From: a virus
Reading direction: 5' to 3' (one strand)
Virus record (IMG/VR): IMGVR_UViG_3300047300_001119
Coordinates: 1 to 20,259 of that record
DNA: 20,259 nucleotides
A program made the translations under genes and the position numbers. Under the pieces are notes generated by a model. That model was not told where the DNA came from. It made no database searches and was given only the letters and a program-made list of their open reading frames with translations. Position 1 is the first letter of the stretch. Every line of letters starts with the position of its first letter. This document shows, piece after piece, positions 8,683 to 15,924 of the stretch.

Positions 8683-11601
8683 ATGGCGGCACATTTATAC
8701 CCAGGCGTAAAATCATTACAGCTAGTATTGGATAGACCGTACGACGCTATTAGAACCACAGATGTTAGGGATGACCTAGCATCTGTGAAAGTGTGGTATT
8801 CACTAACCAGTGGTTTTAATCCTAATAATGGGGAAGGCACACTTGTGCCTTCTGGTAACAGTTTAAATGTAACTATTACAGGATTAACACCTAATACACG
8901 CTACTATGTAAAATATGCATTTATTAGTGCAATTGATGAAGATGAAATCGACCCACCTGGCCCAACAGGTCCTGGGTCTTATACTGTTTCAGAAGAGATT
9001 TCAGCAGTAGTATTAGAAGAAAATGTTAGTGTTTACGGATATTTAACAAACGACCCTACACCAGTAGTTACTAAAACTGACGGTACAGGCGGAGATTTTA
9101 CTAATGCTACAGGTGTTTTTAAAGTCTTTAACTTAAGCACTGAAGTTACCGGGGCAGGGCCGGTCTATGGAATCAAAGCCTTTAGTAACGATAACATTAC
9201 TAATCCAGTTATTAATGCTACAACGGGTGTTTACAGTTGTGAAGGACTAACAGATGATGGCGGCAATGTTACTTTTACAGCGACTTACAACAATATTACG
9301 GTAGAGCAAGTATGGAACGTTTACCGAGCTAAGGCGGGCGAAACCGCGCCGCTTATTCAGCTTAGTACACCTAATAAAGAATTTCATTATAAAGACCAGT
9401 ACGCTACTACATCACTAACAACATCAACAACTGTTACTGCACGGTTAGTAAATCTAGTAGGTACGCCTACCTTTACAGCCCAAGCTTACACCGAGACAAA
9501 TACTCTTTTAGGTAATATTGCGTTTACACAAGTAGATAATGTAATAACTATTACTGCCGCACAATTCAATCCTGTAGCCTATAATAATACTGTGCGAACA
9601 GTAAAAGTAACAGCTACATTGGGAAATGCAACTGACGTGATCACTCTTTATAGGATTAGTGATGGCTCAGAGCAAATTACTGTTGAACTTACAAATGAAG
9701 CAGTACCTATTCCTACTTACGCTGACGGTACACCTACTGAAAGTAGTTATGTAGGTAGTGGCACCACTATTCAAGTAAAAGAAGGTAACACTTATTTAAA
9801 TGTAGATAATATTGCTCCATATGCAAACGGCACTTGGACCATTTTACCTGGCGGAATTAATGCTGTAAATATTGTTTGCGATACAACTCCCTCAGTTGGT
9901 GGAAATTTTATTGATTTCAATCAGCATTCGGCCATGGATGTTGCTTTAGATACTGCTTATATTGATTATACTATTACTGGTAAAACAACTAGCGGAGTAG
10001 CTTTTACTATTGTAAAACGCCAAAGTTTTGCAAAAACAAAAGAAGGTATACAGGGAGCAACTGCCCGCTCCGTAGCAATTACAGCACCTGGTCAAGCTTT
10101 TATTACAGCAAAAAACACTACTACTGCTTATCCTGGCAGTATTACGTTAACTGCTGTACAAAGCAATTTTGTGAATCCACAATATACCTGGTTAGTTGAC
10201 GGATCCTCTAACTTCACTGGTATTGGCTCAGTAGGTGCAGGTGGTCAAACATTTACGCTCAATAGTTTTGCAGCCGTTGGTTCGAAAACTGTTAAAGTAA
10301 CTGTAAGCGAAACCGTTGATGGTGAAACTTTTTCAGTATACGATATATTTACCGTATATAGCTTACGAGAAGGCGACGATTCGTTTATTGCTGGCCTTTC
10401 AAATGAAAATCAAACTATTAGTTATGACAGTGCTGGTGATGCTAATACTGGACAGTTTCCTGTGCATAGTACTTTCTATGCAGTACTGGGAACTAATTTT
10501 TTAACTAGTTCTACTACTCCTGCAGTTACTTTTGCAGTAGATAGTTACAATGGTGGCGGAACTTGTACTATAACTGGTGCAGGTTATGTTACTATTGAAG
10601 CCCCGCTATCAGTTGATTCAGCTACAGCAGTACTAAGTGCTACTATCTATGCTGGTACTGCAAATGCAAAAACTATTACCAAGAGTTTAACACTCAACAA
10701 GTCCAAGGATGGTAAAGTTGGTGAAGGTATTACACAAGTATACCTACGTACAACAGGCACACCAGTAGCACCAACAGGGCCAGCGCTTCCACCTTCCAGT
10801 CCTGTACAATGGTATGCTACAATTGCCGAAATACCCGGTACAGATCCACTATGGACAAGCTTTGGTAAGCGCGCAGCGGGTAGCAACACTTATACTTGGC
10901 AAACTCCAGTACGTGTTGAAGGTACAAAAGGCGAGAGCTCCCCTCCATTAAAGAACGCAACTGGTTATTTATATTACGCTACCGCAACCACAACGCAACC
11001 TGACCCACCCTCAGCTTTAGGATATAATTTTCCTACAGGTCAATTTGATACTGTTACTGCTGGTTGGTATACTACATTTAATATTGTAGATAATCCAAGT
11101 GGTAAAATGTGGGCGGTTCGTTATAGTGTCCAAGAAGTTACCAGCGGTGTTAAGACTACACAAGTCATAGATATTAGTACTGCATTTACACATCAAAACT
11201 TTAATGGCTTAGTAACTTTTACCAATATTGATACTCAGGTAGCAGCTACTAGTACCGTTAGTAATCTAAATAATACTATCAGTACAAAAGTTACCAGTAC
11301 ACAAGCTACTGCACTTGCTAACTCAGCAATCGATAGCTCTACTACAGTTGCAGCAAAAGTTGCTAAAACTGACATTTACTCCACAGGTACTACAACTATT
11401 GATGGTGGTAAAATTACCACAGGTAGTATTAATGCTAACCGATTAAACATTGGATATAATACCGGCAATGCTAGTGGCAATCGAATAGTTATGGACGGAG
11501 CCAATAATAATATTCGTGTATACAATGCCAATCAGTTACGCGTTATTATTGGCAACCTAGATGAACCTGTAGGTGGCTGGCCAAACCAACTTTCAGCCTA
11601 G
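8683..11601 (+). CDS. J-like central tail fibre protein (C-terminal J half as a separate gene)
   Basis: 972 residues. It starts nine bases after the hub stop; AAAGGA (8672-8677) overlaps that stop and serves as ribosome binding site. Residues 1-115 are fibronectin-III-like (SLNVTITGLTPNTRYYVKY). The middle, about 120-680, is a chain of Thr/Val/Ile-rich beta domains separated by hinge motifs such as EGIQGATARS and SKDGKVGEG. Then comes a W-rich module (YLRTTGTPVAPTGP, WYATIAEIPG), a helical Ser/Thr/Ala segment at about 843-893 with the period of a trimeric coiled coil, and the turn TIDGGKITTGSINANRLNI (905-923), typical of the ends of lambda J-like proteins. It probably trimerises, extends from the hub and touches the receptor. 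It is rich in Thr and Asn and has few cysteines. The first 300 bases hold three hairpins. Confidence 0.78.
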   Translation: MAAHLYPGVKSLQLVLDRPYDAIRTTDVRDDLASVKVWYSLTSGFNPNNGEGTLVPSGNSLNVTITGLTPNTRYYVKYAFISAIDEDEIDPPGPTGPGSYTVSEEISAVVLEENVSVYGYLTNDPTPVVTKTDGTGGDFTNATGVFKVFNLSTEVTGAGPVYGIKAFSNDNITNPVINATTGVYSCEGLTDDGGNVTFTATYNNITVEQVWNVYRAKAGETAPLIQLSTPNKEFHYKDQYATTSLTTSTTVTARLVNLVGTPTFTAQAYTETNTLLGNIAFTQVDNVITITAAQFNPVAYNNTVRTVKVTATLGNATDVITLYRISDGSEQITVELTNEAVPIPTYADGTPTESSYVGSGTTIQVKEGNTYLNVDNIAPYANGTWTILPGGINAVNIVCDTTPSVGGNFIDFNQHSAMDVALDTAYIDYTITGKTTSGVAFTIVKRQSFAKTKEGIQGATARSVAITAPGQAFITAKNTTTAYPGSITLTAVQSNFVNPQYTWLVDGSSNFTGIGSVGAGGQTFTLNSFAAVGSKTVKVTVSETVDGETFSVYDIFTVYSLREGDDSFIAGLSNENQTISYDSAGDANTGQFPVHSTFYAVLGTNFLTSSTTPAVTFAVDSYNGGGTCTITGAGYVTIEAPLSVDSATAVLSATIYAGTANAKTITKSLTLNKSKDGKVGEGITQVYLRTTGTPVAPTGPALPPSSPVQWYATIAEIPGTDPLWTSFGKRAAGSNTYTWQTPVRVEGTKGESSPPLKNATGYLYYATATTTQPDPPSALGYNFPTGQFDTVTAGWYTTFNIVDNPSGKMWAVRYSVQEVTSGVKTTQVIDISTAFTHQNFNGLVTFTNIDTQVAATSTVSNLNNTISTKVTSTQATALANSAIDSSTTVAAKVAKTDIYSTGTTTIDGGKITTGSINANRLNIGYNTGNASGNRIVMDGANNNIRVYNANQLRVIIGNLDEPVGGWPNQLSA
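8757..8787 (+). other. 13-bp RNA hairpin early in the central fibre gene
   Basis: CACAGATGTTAGG (8757-8769) pairs with CCTAGCATCTGTG (8775-8787) around the loop GATGA, 13 pairs with one T-G wobble, 74 bases after the start codon. Two more inverted repeats follow: GAAGGCAC/GTGCCTTC around ACTT (8833-8852), and GACCCACCTG/CAGGT..GGGTC with a three-base bulge (8950-8978). No T-run follows any of them. Role unknown. Confidence 0.6.
8833..8852 (+). other. 8-bp perfect hairpin with tetraloop in the central fibre gene
   Basis: GAAGGCAC (8833-8840) and GTGCCTTC (8845-8852) are exact reverse complements around ACTT, and a flanking G-T pair can extend the stem. It lies 45 bases beyond the 8757-8787 hairpin in the same reading frame. 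It is listed because it clusters with the others; alone it would be near chance level. Confidence 0.45.
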
Positions 11602-11616
11602 TCTTAAGGAGTATTT

Positions 11617-11943
11617 ATGCCTTATGGAATGAAAATTTATGGCCCTGATGGGTACTCTGTTGCATATGACTCCACCAGTCCTGGTGGAGTCTTTGTACAA
11701 TTTGTTACCTTGTCACCAACTGCACCTACAAATACCCCTACTGTAATTAGCCTACCGGCTACTTATGCTAAGATGACCATAGAACTATACCCACTTATTA
11801 GTGGCGACCACACATATTACTTAACTCAAGGTAATCCCTACACAGGAGCGGCACCCTATATTACATACCAAAGTACGTATGCTAGTATAGCGGAAACTTT
11901 TGCAACTCGTAATCCAACAATTTTAATGGCGTTTGCTAAATGA
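11617..11943 (+). CDS. Small phage structural protein of unknown function, MxYG N-terminal type
   Basis: 108 residues. It starts 15 bases after the fibre stop with TAAGGAG at 11605-11611, and overlaps the next gene by ATGA. The N-terminus MPYGMKIYGPDGYSVAYDSTS resembles the start of the 1138-residue protein that follows (MSYGFIFKNENNETVIDDTS), so the two share a small module of the type seen at the start of many hypothetical phage tail proteins. The rest is beta-rich with many Thr, Tyr and Pro and no membrane segment. I know no function for it; position suggests a tail-tip or fibre accessory protein, perhaps a docking module or chaperone. A hairpin of at least 10 bp lies at 11668-11691. Confidence 0.75.
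   Translation: MPYGMKIYGPDGYSVAYDSTSPGGVFVQFVTLSPTAPTNTPTVISLPATYAKMTIELYPLISGDHTYYLTQGNPYTGAAPYITYQSTYASIAETFATRNPTILMAFAK
11668..11691 (+). other. Near-perfect 24-base palindrome inside the small structural gene
   Basis: GACTCCACCAG (11668-11678) and CTGGTGGAGTC (11681-11691) are exact reverse complements separated by only TC. As RNA this makes a stem of about 10 pairs with the loop GTCC; as DNA it is a near-symmetric site that a dimeric protein could bind. It starts 51 bases into the gene. The following CTTTG is too short a T-run for a terminator. Confidence 0.6.
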
Positions 11944-14900
11944 GCTACGGATTTATATTTAAAAACGAAAATAACGAAACAGTTATTGACGATACCAGCG
12001 TTAAGCCGTGGTTTTTAAAACAGGCATCCGCAGTTTCAGCCACTCCAGTAACCGATACTTATAACAGGATTAATGAGTACTACTATAATCCTGATACTGG
12101 TGATGGCGGACTGCTTTGGAACTCTGCCATATCCCCAGGCATGAGTAGTTGGACCGTTTATGAAATAGTATATGAAGTTCCAAGCAATTATAACACTTTT
12201 ATAGTGTATTCACTGCCTAACAACAACAAAATATTCTACAACTGTCCTAAACCATATGCGTTGCAAAATCTAAGTGTTAGTTCGTCTTACATATCTATAT
12301 TTGCATTTGTACCTAACACAGTAACTCCTGGGGCTGCCGACATACCAAAAGCCTATATTTTTGTAGCAGATCCAGTACCAACAGCCTTGTCTACCAAAAC
12401 TGGGCATGGTGTAAAAGTTTTAAAGCAAACTGGCGAAATTACTTTTGACTCTGGCTTTAGACACTTTCAGCCAGTTGCAATAGCACAGATGTATGTTCCA
12501 GATCCTGACTCTTATGTATATACGCAAAGTTATATAGTGCCACAACAACAGAGCACTATACCAGGAAATTTAGCAAACCCAGTATTTTTAGTACCAGGAA
12601 TAGAGTTTTTAAAAGTAGGCGGAATAGATTGGGAAGTAGGGACAAATACTGCTTTGGTTAATACTGTGGTATATGGAAGGTCTGGAAATACTTTCTATTT
12701 GTCAGTACCTAGAAGCAGAACTCAAACTGTTCCGTCTTACGCACCAGCAGGATACTATAACCAAGCACTCGTAGGGTTTAACAACTATCTTGTTTTAGAT
12801 GGAAACCTATTAGATCAGGGAAATAGTACTCCAGAGATACAGCCGTCTTACGTATTGTCCAAAAATAAATCTGGTATTGCAGAAGGCGATACTGGCGTAG
12901 TCATAACTCTTAATACTACTGCAGTACCTAATGGGACTATTGTTCCTTATACAATCACAGGTATTAGTGCTAGTGATTTGGTAGTGGCCGACCTAACAAG
13001 AGAATTTATTGTTAATAATAATACTTCTAATGTCTATATTGCAGCGGCATCAGACAGTTTTGCAGAAAACATAGAAACAGCAACATTATCGCTAGATAAT
13101 GGTAAAGCGTCAATTAGTTTTACAATTTCAAATTCTATAAGTTATTCACTATCCAGCTATATGACTCCTGAAGAAGGCCAGTCTATTGCAGTTATGCTAA
13201 CCACCGGTGGTTTAGCTGATGGTAGCACTGTACCTTATACAATAACAGGAATTACTGCCAATGATTTAACAGTAGGAAGTATAAATGGTAGTTTTACAAT
13301 TTCTAGTAATGCATCTACTTTAGAGTTTAGGTTTGCTAAAGATATACCGTATGAAGAAGAAACAATGCGTATTTCTGTTAATAATGGGCTCACGTACTTA
13401 GATATACCTATTACTAACGTTCCATATGGCAATGAAGTTTTATCGATTAGCCCCGCAAGCGTTAGTGCAAATCAAATAGCAAATGTAACCATTACCGGAG
13501 GTCAGGCTAATACTGGTTTTGAGTTTATAACATTAAATCAAGGTATAGACCCTGTCTATGCCTGGAACAATCGTTGGCTACCTGAATATGCTTCACAGGT
13601 AGGTAGTGCTTATTTTGATGAAAATGGCGAATACTATAATAGCCCACTTGGTAGTGCTTTTGGTATAGGGAATAAAACTCTGTGGATTTTTACTACTGCA
13701 ACCAAAAACTTTCGCTCAGCAAATATAACTGTAACACCAGAGCTTACTTTTTCTATTACAGGTAGTGATGGGACTAAAGGCCCTGTAACACTTAATGAAG
13801 GTCAGACAGGTTATTTTAAGGTAACTACTACTAATGTTCCTAACGGGACCGTTGTATACCCTAAAGTGGTAAGTCCTTATACAATTACATCAGCTGATAT
13901 TATTAACAGCGCCGAAAGCGGTTTAACTATTAATAATAACGTTGGTAACTTTACTATACAAATGGTAGCGGACAATACAACTGAATCAGACCCTGATTTT
14001 AATCCTAGCGGACAGGAGTTTTTTACCTTAGTGGTAGACTATCCAAACGGTACTCGTAAAGATACTTACGGAACAGTGTATATTAATGATACTTCTTTAA
14101 CCCCACCAAGTTATAATCTATCACGGAGTGCTGCAAGTGTTAATGAGGGTAGCGCAGTTACTTTTACATTTACAACTAATCAAACTGGTGTTCGTTACTG
14201 GACGCTCACTGGCATGGATTTTGCAGATATTTGGTATGTTAATTATTGGGTAGACTCTGGAGAGGGTGCTTACTGGGAATATCAAGGGCAAATCAATTCA
14301 GGAACTATTTATCCAGGAGGCCAGGTTCAGATATACTTTACCGCAGATCAAATGACTGAAGGTGCACAAACAGCTTACTTTAGTGTTCGTGATGGAGGTA
14401 TTACGGGATTCCCACTAGTATCAAGTTCTGTTGTTATTAATGATACAAGCGTTTATCCTGCAGCAGGAACTCCTAGTGGTAACCCTTACTGCATTGGATT
14501 TGACAAGTATCAAGCATATCACAATGGTAGTGGCGGTACTTATAGCACGTTAATTGAAACCAATAGTGCTTTCTGCGGATTTACAATATACAACGAATCA
14601 TTGACTATTACCAGTGATGCTAATGGCAATTACATAGTTCCGCTGAATGGATACATGACTATTGTTATTAGTGGCGGTGCACCTAATACTGTATTTAACT
14701 ACGCTATTACTAATAACAGCGACCCTCAACCAACAAGTTTTCCAGGAAGCGCTACATTAGATGAAAATGGCTATTGGTCTAACTATATTACCGGTGCAAC
14801 TGCTCAAGGCGGTCAAACGATTGGTGATAAGCGTTTATGGGTTAAGTTTGCTTATAATCAACACGTTAGGTCTGCAAGGTTCCAGGTAGTTTACGATTCA

Positions 14901-15356
14901 GGCACACTTAGTGGTGGTCAGTATTGTGTTGGATATACACTAACACAAAACTACAACGATGGAGCTGGCGGAACGTATTCTCAGGCAGTACAGTACAACA
15001 GTCCAACTTGCGGATATGTGCAGCAGTATTATCCTTATATGTCGGCAGGTTCTTACTCGTACTACAATGTTGACTATGTACATCAACTTTGGTACATTTA
15101 TGATGCTAAGCCTAATTCTACAGTAAAGTTTACCATTGTAGCGGGCCCAAATTATGTAGGTGCCAATGCATCAATTACTGTTGATGGTAATGGCTATGGA
15201 AGCTATGATATTGGTAATGCACCCTATACTGCAGGAACTTACACAATCAATGCAACTTTTCCTGGAAATGATGCTAGCTATCCCACTAACTATCGTACTC
15301 TAGTATTTTCCTGGATAGTATATGCTGGTAGTGGAGGCGGTGGAGGAGGCTATTAA
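11940..15356 (+). CDS. Large repeat-built putative tail adhesin (Calx-beta-like repeats, paired YC...CG modules, Gly-rich end)
   Basis: 1138 residues, start overlapping the previous stop (ATGA). The N-terminal MSYGF module matches the preceding small protein. Calx-beta-like repeats occupy about 303-398 and 401-493 (both with VPYTITGI, then an S/N-rich strand and E-E/E-N-x-E turn), with more divergent ones near 602-719 and 723-839, each of the last two ending in INDTS. A different beta domain at about 494-600 is echoed near 900-990 (both with GG-x-A/P-N-T, a D-E-N-G turn and K-x-LW). Two 32-residue cysteine modules lie at 850-881 and 995-1026, with 15 identical positions including Y-C, G-G-T-Y-S, N-S and C-G. 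The protein ends in GSGGGGGGY. This build fits a receptor-binding or cell-surface adhesin; receptor unknown. Calcium binding is possible for Calx-beta domains but not shown. It is the last gene before the terminator. Confidence 0.7.
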   Translation: MSYGFIFKNENNETVIDDTSVKPWFLKQASAVSATPVTDTYNRINEYYYNPDTGDGGLLWNSAISPGMSSWTVYEIVYEVPSNYNTFIVYSLPNNNKIFYNCPKPYALQNLSVSSSYISIFAFVPNTVTPGAADIPKAYIFVADPVPTALSTKTGHGVKVLKQTGEITFDSGFRHFQPVAIAQMYVPDPDSYVYTQSYIVPQQQSTIPGNLANPVFLVPGIEFLKVGGIDWEVGTNTALVNTVVYGRSGNTFYLSVPRSRTQTVPSYAPAGYYNQALVGFNNYLVLDGNLLDQGNSTPEIQPSYVLSKNKSGIAEGDTGVVITLNTTAVPNGTIVPYTITGISASDLVVADLTREFIVNNNTSNVYIAAASDSFAENIETATLSLDNGKASISFTISNSISYSLSSYMTPEEGQSIAVMLTTGGLADGSTVPYTITGITANDLTVGSINGSFTISSNASTLEFRFAKDIPYEEETMRISVNNGLTYLDIPITNVPYGNEVLSISPASVSANQIANVTITGGQANTGFEFITLNQGIDPVYAWNNRWLPEYASQVGSAYFDENGEYYNSPLGSAFGIGNKTLWIFTTATKNFRSANITVTPELTFSITGSDGTKGPVTLNEGQTGYFKVTTTNVPNGTVVYPKVVSPYTITSADIINSAESGLTINNNVGNFTIQMVADNTTESDPDFNPSGQEFFTLVVDYPNGTRKDTYGTVYINDTSLTPPSYNLSRSAASVNEGSAVTFTFTTNQTGVRYWTLTGMDFADIWYVNYWVDSGEGAYWEYQGQINSGTIYPGGQVQIYFTADQMTEGAQTAYFSVRDGGITGFPLVSSSVVINDTSVYPAAGTPSGNPYCIGFDKYQAYHNGSGGTYSTLIETNSAFCGFTIYNESLTITSDANGNYIVPLNGYMTIVISGGAPNTVFNYAITNNSDPQPTSFPGSATLDENGYWSNYITGATAQGGQTIGDKRLWVKFAYNQHVRSARFQVVYDSGTLSGGQYCVGYTLTQNYNDGAGGTYSQAVQYNSPTCGYVQQYYPYMSAGSYSYYNVDYVHQLWYIYDAKPNSTVKFTIVAGPNYVGANASITVDGNGYGSYDIGNAPYTAGTYTINATFPGNDASYPTNYRTLVFSWIVYAGSGGGGGGY
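13541..13563 (+). other. 10-bp hairpin in the adhesin gene
   Basis: AGGTATAGAC (13541-13550) pairs with GTCTATGCCT (13554-13563) around a three-base loop CCT, ten pairs including one T-G wobble. It is fully inside coding sequence and no T-run follows. Role unknown; chance is not excluded. Confidence 0.4.
14487..14582 (+). repeat. Cysteine module, copy 1 (residues 850-881 of the adhesin)
   Basis: Encodes a 32-residue segment that starts YCIG, has Q-A-Y, GSGGTYS and NS, and ends CGF. The second copy lies at 14922-15017 with the same length and no gaps. Similar YC-to-CGY modules occur in other phage tail proteins as far as I recall. The two cysteines, 28 residues apart, could form a disulfide or bind a metal, but that is inference. 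Confidence 0.65.
14922..15017 (+). repeat. Cysteine module, copy 2 (residues 995-1026 of the adhesin)
   Basis: Encodes YCVG, then Q-N-Y, GAGGTYS, NS and CGY, aligned without gaps to the copy at 14487-14582 with 15 of 32 residues identical. DNA identity is moderate, so this is an old duplication or shared family module rather than a recent one. Confidence 0.65.
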
Positions 15357-15374
15357 AGCCAAAAATTCGTAGCC

Positions 15375-15412
15375 AAAATACCCTGCTCATTATATGGGCA
15401 GGGTATTTTTTT
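15375..15412 (+). terminator. Intrinsic (Rho-independent) terminator
   Basis: AAAATACCCTGC (15375-15386) pairs with GCAGGGTATTTT (15398-15409); two further pairs (T-G and C-G) tighten the loop to about seven bases. The stem ends in a T-run at 15406-15412. It lies 19 bases after the adhesin stop and just before a new promoter, so it ends the tail-tip and adhesin transcription unit. The A-run on the left arm gives a weaker stem on the - strand too, but no - strand gene faces it. Confidence 0.92.
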
Positions 15413-15415
15413 GCA

Positions 15416-15451
15416 TTGACAAGTTACCGCCCTTGTGGTATAATATATCAA
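15416..15451 (+). promoter_or_regulatory. Perfect consensus sigma70 promoter
   Basis: TTGACA (15416-15421), a 17-base spacer and TATAAT (15439-15444) match the bacterial housekeeping consensus at all twelve positions with the ideal spacing. Transcription would start near 15451 and run into the gene at 15568 and onward. The -35 box begins four bases after the terminator T-run. It suggests that host RNA polymerase drives the second half of this structural region as its own unit. Confidence 0.9.
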
Positions 15452-15490
15452 ATTGTCAGAGTTTGTCAACCTTTTTTCTTGACAAGCTTT
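15451..15490 (+). promoter_or_regulatory. TTGTCA direct repeats and leader hairpin just downstream of the promoter
   Basis: TTGTCA occurs at 15453-15458 and 15463-15468, exactly ten bases apart, at about +3 and +13 from the expected start. The inverted form TTGACA occurs at 15479-15484 and again as the -35 box. AGAGTTTGTCAA (15458-15469) can pair with TTGACAAGCTTT (15479-15490), 12 pairs with two wobbles around a T-rich loop. The layout fits either an operator for a dimeric repressor or an RNA leader hairpin. Both readings are inference. Confidence 0.5.
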
Positions 15491-15498
15491 TAACTAGA

Positions 15499-15531
15499 TC
15501 TAAAAGGCGGACTTCCCGTTTAGACTATAAT
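15499..15531 (+). promoter_or_regulatory. Inverted repeat next to a second -10-like box
   Basis: TCTAAAAGG (15499-15507) faces CCGTTTAGA (15516-15524), eight pairs with one mismatch, and TATAAT follows at 15526-15531. No matching -35 lies 16-18 bases upstream (AAAGGC region), so on its own it would be a weak sigma70 promoter. It could be an activator-dependent promoter, or the repeat could be an operator. It ends 36 bases before the ATG at 15568. Confidence 0.4.
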
Positions 15532-15567
15532 TAAATATACAACCACTGCTAATAAGGAGATCTGATT

Positions 15568-15924
15568 ATGGTGGAGATTGATAACCACAGCCTCATTCAG
15601 ACAGTTTCACTAGTTGCGTTAGCAGTTGTTGCTTTCTCAGTTGGAATTCAGAAATTGTTAAAAGACTGGAAAAGTACTCATGCGGAAACTAGCATTATTA
15701 CTTTAATGCACTCAGAACTAGAGCGTATGAGCCAACAGAATAGCGTACTAGCTACTGAGTTAAACCGCTTGCAACAGGAAATGATTATTTTAAATGCACA
15801 ACTATCACAGTTGTGCATTGAAAATCAGCAACTGCAAACTGAAGTTGTTGCACTAACTGAAGAAGTTAACAAGTTTCGAGTATCGGCTACTATAGCAGCA
15901 GCTAAAAAGGTTAAGGTGGGCTAA
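15568..15924 (+). CDS. Small single-span membrane protein with cytoplasmic-type coiled coil, function unknown
   Basis: 118 residues. It is the first gene of the promoter at 15416, with AAGGAGA at 15554-15560. Residues 9-27 (LIQTVSLVALAVVAFSVGI) form one membrane span; residues about 48-104 form a coiled coil with Leu/Val/Met at heptad positions and many Gln and Glu. Charges argue for the C-terminus inside: the N-tail is acidic (E3, D5) while three Lys follow the span (K29, K32, K35). This disagrees with an Rz-type inner spanin, which is N-in with its coiled coil in the periplasm. It could be a holin-like or membrane-anchoring protein. The gene overlaps the next by TAATG. An 11-bp hairpin lies at 15793-15819. 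The gene is certain; the function is not known. Confidence 0.85.
   Translation: MVEIDNHSLIQTVSLVALAVVAFSVGIQKLLKDWKSTHAETSIITLMHSELERMSQQNSVLATELNRLQQEMIILNAQLSQLCIENQQLQTEVVALTEEVNKFRVSATIAAAKKVKVG
15793..15819 (+). other. 11-bp perfect hairpin inside the membrane protein gene
   Basis: AATGCACAACT (15793-15803) and AGTTGTGCATT (15809-15819) are exact reverse complements around the loop ATCAC. It sits in the coiled-coil coding part, about 105 bases before the next start codon, and no T-run follows. Role unknown; an RNA processing or stability site is one option. Confidence 0.6.

Noticed and set aside
8938-8985. Collagen-like Gly-Pro repeat in the central fibre
   Set aside because: Only a short PPGPTGPG stretch is present, too short for a collagen-like stalk.
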